From: Clostridia bacterium
GTDB lineage: Bacteria > Bacillota_A > Clostridia > Christensenellales > Borkfalkiaceae
Reading direction: 5' to 3'
Length of the DNA: 64,000 nt
Assembly (NCBI GenBank): GCA_017462825.1
Contig: JAFTQI010000017.1
Coordinates: forward strand, 41,679-105,678
Part shown: positions 60,123 to 64,000 of the stretch, in pieces
Numbering within the stretch: the stretch's first letter is position 1
Layout of the letters: each line of letters begins with the position of its first letter
Program-made: the position numbers and the translations under genes
The notes under the pieces: model-generated
The model's database searches: none
What the model saw: the letters and a program-made list of their open reading frames with translations, nothing else
What the model was told of the DNA's origin: nothing

Positions 60123-60440
60123 TTATCTTAATTTGTCTTTGCCAAGAGCGCTCAAACGAGCAAACCATTCGATCTCTTCGCTTTGTCTTGCAATTACCTT
60201 ATGAGTAATGTACAATTCCCTTTTTTCAGCTTCGGCTTTACCCGCCGCGACCGCTGCTTCGACTGCCGCTGCGCTGCCTTCTACTTTAATCGCCATGACC
60301 AAAGGCACGCGTGCGGAATCCCCTGCCGCGGGCTTATTTTTGTCGATAGCTACGACTTTTACGTCCGCAGCTTTCGCCATAGCGTCCGCGACAACGATCG
60401 ACGTTGCGAAACCGAATACTTCTATCATGCCAAGTGCCAT
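60123..60440 (-). CDS. BMC-H shell protein with inserted loop
   Basis: 105 residues. BMC fold with an insertion of about 12 residues ([13 protein letters not shown]) in the region between the second strand and the following strand, and a C-terminal helix ([14 protein letters not shown]) longer than in PduA. The insertion is at the shell surface or the pore and may modify permeability or docking. First shell gene after adh in the operon; AGGAGAAC before the ATG. Confidence 0.93.
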   Translation of the reverse strand: MALGMIEVFGFATSIVVADAMAKAADVKVVAIDKNKPAAGDSARVPLVMAIKVEGSAAAVEAAVAAGKAEAEKRELYITHKVIARQSEEIEWFARLSALGKDKLR

Positions 60441-60488
60441 ATTGTTCTCCTAATGTTGGATTTTCGTTTCGTTTTTCAAAAATGGGTA

Positions 60489-60590
60489 GATGCGAGCAGT
60501 TCAAGGCGCGGCGAGTACTTTGATGGGAACATACTTATGCGTATGTGACCGAAAAGCGCGGAACCGCAACGTCGAAATGCGACGCATATG
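60489..60590. repeat. BMC-locus intergenic repeat, copy B
   Basis: GATGCGAGCAGTTCAAGG at its left end and GCGACGCATATGC at its right; the middle has a different hairpin (ACATAC/GTATGT). Lies between the alcohol dehydrogenase stop and the 60440 BMC-H start. Confidence 0.7.
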
Positions 60591-60596
60591 CACATT

Positions 60597-61796
60597 TTAC
60601 TTGTTTACGAAACAGATCTTAATCCCCTTTTGCGCCACATTCACTTCCATCGCTTCGTTGAGTTGATCAAGCGGGAATTCGTGCGTAATCAAATCTTTGA
60701 TGGGAATGTTCATTTCGCGCGCTTGACGAAGGAATGCCATCGTCGTGGGATAATCATCCGCCGAATAGTCCCAAGAACCAACGAGGTTGATTTCCTTATT
60801 GCACATCGCGAAGTGGGGATTTACATTATATTCGCCGTTGTTGACGAAGAAGCCCATTTCGCAAAGACCGCCGCCGCGACGGATATATTCGAAGATATCC
60901 TTTGCAGCTGCAGGCGCGCCCGTGCATTGGAACGCGAAGTCTGCGCCCACACCGTTGGCTACGCTCTTGACAAGCTTCACTCTTTCTTCTAACGTCGTCA
61001 CTTCCTTGAAGTTGACAATCGTTTTCACACCGAGCTTTTTCGCCATTTCTAAACGCATCGGCGTACCATCGATCGCGATGATGTGGTTGATACCCGCCGC
61101 ACGGAGTACGCTGATCATTACAAGCCCTACAGGGCCAAGACCTTGAATAAGGACTTTGGAATTGAAGTTGATAAGACCCGTCGTTTGCGCTCTCTTCAAT
61201 GCGTGTACGCATACGCAAGCAAGCTCGAGAATCATTCTTTCCTTAAGGTCAAGGTCGTTTACCACGAAATACGTAGAACCCTTACCGCGGATAAGAAGGT
61301 ATTCCGCAAACCAACCTGTGAAGGGATTCGCGTCATTATGGGGAATCAACCCGAACACGCCTTGCTTATCGCAAAGGTTGGTGTTTGCAGGGTGGTTACG
61401 GCACACGTGGCATTCGCCGCAGCTGATAACGCTCGTTACAAGCTTATCGCCGACTTTGATGGGCTTGCCCGACGTGTCGCATTTGATGTTTTTACCAAGG
61501 TAAACGATTTCACCCGTACCTTCGTGACCGAGCGTTACGGGAATAATACCGAAAGGATCGGCTTTCCATTCGTGAACGTCCGTACCGCAAACGCCGCAAC
61601 CTTCTACTTTTACAAGAATGTCGTCGTCGTTAAGCGCAGGACTGGGGAATTCTTTCACTTCGATTTTTTTCTGTGCGGTCAACATCGCTACTTTCGCACT
61701 CTTGGGAATTTTACCCGAGCAGGAGGACTTTGCTCCGCCCATTTCCCCGAGAATCTTACGAACGATGCTTTCCACTTGAGAAGAAGTAATATCCAT
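60597..61796 (-). CDS. Zinc-dependent alcohol dehydrogenase with encapsulation peptide
   Basis: 399 residues. MDR-family alcohol dehydrogenase: catalytic zinc site GCGVCGTDVHEW and GHEGTGEIVYLG, structural zinc Cys cluster CGECHVCRNHPANTNLC, and Rossmann motif GLGPVGLVMISVL. N-terminal 20 residues (ITSSQVESIVRKILGEM) form an amphipathic helix like those on PduL and PduP, so it should be packed inside the BMC. It reduces propionaldehyde to 1-propanol (or lactaldehyde to propanediol), regenerating NAD for PduP. Iron-type PduQ is replaced by this zinc enzyme. Confidence 0.93.
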   Translation of the reverse strand: MDITSSQVESIVRKILGEMGGAKSSCSGKIPKSAKVAMLTAQKKIEVKEFPSPALNDDDILVKVEGCGVCGTDVHEWKADPFGIIPVTLGHEGTGEIVYLGKNIKCDTSGKPIKVGDKLVTSVISCGECHVCRNHPANTNLCDKQGVFGLIPHNDANPFTGWFAEYLLIRGKGSTYFVVNDLDLKERMILELACVCVHALKRAQTTGLINFNSKVLIQGLGPVGLVMISVLRAAGINHIIAIDGTPMRLEMAKKLGVKTIVNFKEVTTLEERVKLVKSVANGVGADFAFQCTGAPAAAKDIFEYIRRGGGLCEMGFFVNNGEYNVNPHFAMCNKEINLVGSWDYSADDYPTTMAFLRQAREMNIPIKDLITHEFPLDQLNEAMEVNVAQKGIKICFVNK

Positions 61797-61810
61797 GTTC
61801 TGTTCTCCTT

Positions 61811-63268
61811 TTAGATAATTCTGAAATAGTCCGTCATTACGCAGCGTCTAAATCTGGTAAAGCTGCGTGCGCTCGTCAAGCCTTCGCCCGTAGGACCAGC
61901 GATGGTGAAGGTCGTATGTCCTTCGCCGCCGAAGCCGATACCTGCATACGAAGGCGCATTCTTTACGAAAATCGTCGTTTCCACCGCTCTTGCGAAACGG
62001 GTGAGATGATCAATATTCTTAGAGTGCATGTGCGCCGTATGACGGTTGCCGTGCTCCGCTTTAACAGCCAAATCGATCGCTTCGTCAATGTTGCTTACGC
62101 GAACGATGGGAAGAATGGGCATCATCAATTCGTGCTGTACGAAAGGATGATTGAAATCCGTTTCACAAATGATACAACGAATGTCGGGTCCCACTTTCAC
62201 GCCGATTTTTTCCAAAAGTACCGCCGCGTCGCGACCTACGCAGTCACGGCTGACCGTCTTTTTCACAATACCCGTCTTGGGATTTTTAACGTCCACAAGC
62301 ACGATGTTTGCAAGCTTTGCCGCCTGTTCCGCGCTGATTTTATACGCACCGTTCTTTTGCATTTCGGAAATAAGCTCGTCCGCAACGTTTCTGAATACGA
62401 ACACTTCCTTTTCCGCGATACAAGGCAAGTTGTTATCAAACGAACAACCGTCGATGATGTCCTTACCCGCTTTCTTGATGTCCGCGGTGTCGTCCACGAT
62501 AACGGGGGGATTGCCCGCGCCTGCGCCGATAGCTTTCTTACCGCTCGAGAGCACCGATCTTACAACGCCCGGGCCGCCCGTACAAACGAGCAAGCGAATG
62601 TTGGGGTGCTTATACATAATCTGCGCCGTATCAAGCGTGGGTTTGATAACTGACGCTACCAAGACTTGCGGACCGCCCGCCATCGCGCTTGCGCGATTGA
62701 CAAGGTCTACCGCATAGTTGGAGGTTGCAATCGCGTTGGGGTGAGGGTTAAACACCACGCCGTTCCCTGCAGCGATCATACCGATACTGTTACAAATAAC
62801 CGTTTCCGAAGGATTGGTACTGGGAGTGATACTGCCGACTACGCCGAAAGGCGCCATTTCCGTCAAGGTCAAGCCGTGATCGCCCGTCTTGGCATGAGAT
62901 ATAATATCCGCCGTGCCGGGAGTCTTGTCCGCAACGAGAATATGTTTCGCGGTCTTGTGAGCAACGCGCCCCATTTTGGTTTCCGCAACGCCAAGGTTCG
63001 CCATTATGTTAGCTTCCTTGCGGCAAAGTTCACGAATCGCGGCAATGACCTTTTCACGTTCTTCGAGCGACATAGCGCGTACTGCTTTGTACCCCGCCGT
63101 TGCTGCGTCAATCGCGTCGTTCATGTCCGCATATACGCCGATATATCTCTTACCGTTGTATTGCGATCCGTCCCAATTCGCCTTCGGCGCTACTGCGCCG
63201 CCGTTGAGATTTTTAATGACCGCGGCAATCACTTCCTCAATCTGGGCTTCAGTCCAATTGATTGCCAT
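61811..63268 (-). CDS. pduP: CoA-acylating propionaldehyde dehydrogenase PduP
   Basis: 485 residues. Oxidises propionaldehyde with CoA and NAD to propionyl-CoA inside the shell. N-terminal helix NWTEAQIEEVIAAVIKNLNG is the encapsulation peptide. Catalytic Cys in DNNLPCIAEKEVFVF (about residue 280), GTPGVVR-like CTGGPGVVRSVLSSGKKAIGAGAGNPP broken by family pattern, and SITPSTNPSETVICNSIGM near residue 150 are the AldDH family motifs. Sits 15 bp before adh in the operon. Length and residues normal. Confidence 0.96.
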   Translation of the reverse strand: MAINWTEAQIEEVIAAVIKNLNGGAVAPKANWDGSQYNGKRYIGVYADMNDAIDAATAGYKAVRAMSLEEREKVIAAIRELCRKEANIMANLGVAETKMGRVAHKTAKHILVADKTPGTADIISHAKTGDHGLTLTEMAPFGVVGSITPSTNPSETVICNSIGMIAAGNGVVFNPHPNAIATSNYAVDLVNRASAMAGGPQVLVASVIKPTLDTAQIMYKHPNIRLLVCTGGPGVVRSVLSSGKKAIGAGAGNPPVIVDDTADIKKAGKDIIDGCSFDNNLPCIAEKEVFVFRNVADELISEMQKNGAYKISAEQAAKLANIVLVDVKNPKTGIVKKTVSRDCVGRDAAVLLEKIGVKVGPDIRCIICETDFNHPFVQHELMMPILPIVRVSNIDEAIDLAVKAEHGNRHTAHMHSKNIDHLTRFARAVETTIFVKNAPSYAGIGFGGEGHTTFTIAGPTGEGLTSARSFTRFRRCVMTDYFRII

Positions 63269-63303
63269 TGTTTTTCTCCTTATTTACTAGTACTTAATGC
63301 GAA

Positions 63304-63385
63304 GATGCGAGCATTTCAAGACGCCGTAAGGGCGCATACCGATAGTATGCAACCGAACGGCAACGAAGAAAGGCGACGCATATAC
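63304..63385. repeat. BMC-locus intergenic repeat, copy C (fullest)
   Basis: GATGCGAGCATTTCAAGACG, then GCATACCGATAGTATGC hairpin, then GGCGACGCATATAC. Outer ATGCG/CGCAT could pair. Between pduP start and aldolase stop. Confidence 0.7.
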
Positions 63386-63394
63386 GCGTTAAAA

Positions 63395-64000
63395 TTATTT
63401 GCCGAGCGCTGCGAGAACTTTTTTCGTAATCGCTTCAACGAGTTCCGCATTTGCACAGTTGCAAGCGGGTTCGTCGTCGTATTCGATACCAGGATGACGG
63501 CCGGGAAGATTCATCTTCTTACGGAGATCCATCAATTTCGCAAGTTGGTCACGGGAAATTTCGTGTACTGCGCCAAGGTCCATTGCGTGCTTGCAAATAA
63601 CTGCGTTGAATTCTACTTCTTCCATAACGAAGAACGCTTTCGTAAGGTTGCAACCAACCGTCAAAGCGCCGTGGTTACGGAGCAAGAACGCGTCGTGGTT
63701 ATGAATGTAGGGATCGAGCGAATCGGGAATTTCCATCGTAGAAGGAGTACCGTAATCGCAGGTAGGAACAGCGCCGATCGTAAGTACTGCTTCGGGAAGA
63801 ACGTACTGATCAAGGTCGATGTCCGCAACGGTGAAAGCGGTAGCAACAGGAGGATGCGCGTGAACGACTGCGGTTACGTCAGGACGTTCGCGGTATACTC
63901 TCATGTGCATTTTAATTTCGGACGAAGGGTTAAGCTTGCCTTCGAGTTTATTACCGTCTTTGTCTACTTTGATGATCATGTCAGGCGTCAAGGATGCCTT
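63395..64000 (-). CDS. Class II aldolase (L-fuculose/rhamnulose-phosphate type), N-terminus outside window
   Basis: 202 codons visible; the frame stays open to the last base (KASLTPDMIIKVD), so the first part lies beyond. Metal-dependent aldolase/epimerase family: SEIKMHMRVYRERPDVTAVVHAHPPVAT (zinc His pair H-x-H), LRNHGALTVG (third His), MEEVEFNAVI. Cleaves L-fuculose-1-P (or L-rhamnulose-1-P) to DHAP and lactaldehyde. The C-terminal extension has CNCANAELVEAITKKVLAAL, an amphipathic encapsulation peptide after a Glu/Cys-rich linker. Its presence makes this a deoxysugar-linked (GRM5-like) microcompartment. Confidence 0.9.
   Translation of the reverse strand, partial: KASLTPDMIIKVDKDGNKLEGKLNPSSEIKMHMRVYRERPDVTAVVHAHPPVATAFTVADIDLDQYVLPEAVLTIGAVPTCDYGTPSTMEIPDSLDPYIHNHDAFLLRNHGALTVGCNLTKAFFVMEEVEFNAVICKHAMDLGAVHEISRDQLAKLMDLRKKMNLPGRHPGIEYDDEPACNCANAELVEAITKKVLAALGK

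Overview
The window reads as a chromosome segment of a spore-forming, anaerobic Bacillota of the Clostridia type. Evidence for sporulation: yunB, the spoVAC-AD-AE operon, sigH, cwlD and a collagen-like spore-surface-type protein. Evidence for an anaerobic, amino-acid- and sugar-fermenting life: an indolepyruvate:ferredoxin oxidoreductase module and a glycyl-radical bacterial microcompartment (BMC). The exact taxon cannot be fixed from sequence reading alone; a gut Christensenellales-like lineage is only a guess. Both window edges cut genes (murG at the left, a class II aldolase at the right).

Layout. 1-1.4 kb: end of murG plus yunB. 1.5-10 kb: minus-strand housekeeping and sporulation genes (spoVA operon; mrnC-rlmB-sigH-dnaX-ybaB-recR-gpsA operon; cwlD). 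10-17 kb: a degenerate DERA-like protein, rsfS with a NadD-YqeK fusion, nnr-birA-recX, and a phosphoribosyltransferase. 17.5-21.5 kb: a large anchored repeat protein, the rpsF-ssb-rpsR operon with a structured leader, and the collagen-like gene. 21.6-31.7 kb: stand-alone rsmH, then a five-gene envelope operon (YwaF-like membrane protein, ABC ATPase, ABC permease, Ig-like anchored protein, 1288-residue Ig-like/beta-helix lipoprotein). 31.7-34.2 kb: AT-rich accessory patch with a frameshifted XRE regulator, a long hairpin element, a serine recombinase, and a tRNA-Arg gene preceded by a partial copy of itself. 34.2-42.8 kb: a ManA-ROK kinase fusion, a membrane protein, a PAS-PP2C phosphatase, a lipid kinase, cca, lgt and uppP. 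42.8-47.4 kb: thioesterase-iorA-iorB-paaK-ACT operon for aryl-2-oxoacid oxidation.

47.5-64 kb is the most distinctive part. It holds a GH106-type (alpha-L-rhamnosidase-like) hydrolase followed by a 1,2-propanediol BMC locus read leftwards from beyond the right edge: class II (fuculose/rhamnulose phosphate type) aldolase, PduP, a zinc alcohol dehydrogenase, four hexameric shell proteins, PduL, EutN, PduS, PduT, a glycyl-radical propanediol/glycerol dehydratase and its activase, EutS and EutP. It ends in a ParA-family ATPase with a small Lys/Ala-rich partner. Together these would release and cleave a deoxysugar, reduce lactaldehyde to 1,2-propanediol, dehydrate it to propionaldehyde inside the shell, and split that to propionyl-phosphate and propanol. 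The ParA pair is a candidate for positioning the compartments.

Three kinds of non-coding structure run across these genes. One is a short GC-rich motif (GGGGGCAGGTACG and variants), spread through intergenic and some coding sites over most of the window. Another is an intergenic repeat family confined to the BMC locus. The third is a set of stem-loops placed exactly on stop codons in the BMC operon. No CRISPR array, rRNA or intact insertion sequence was seen.
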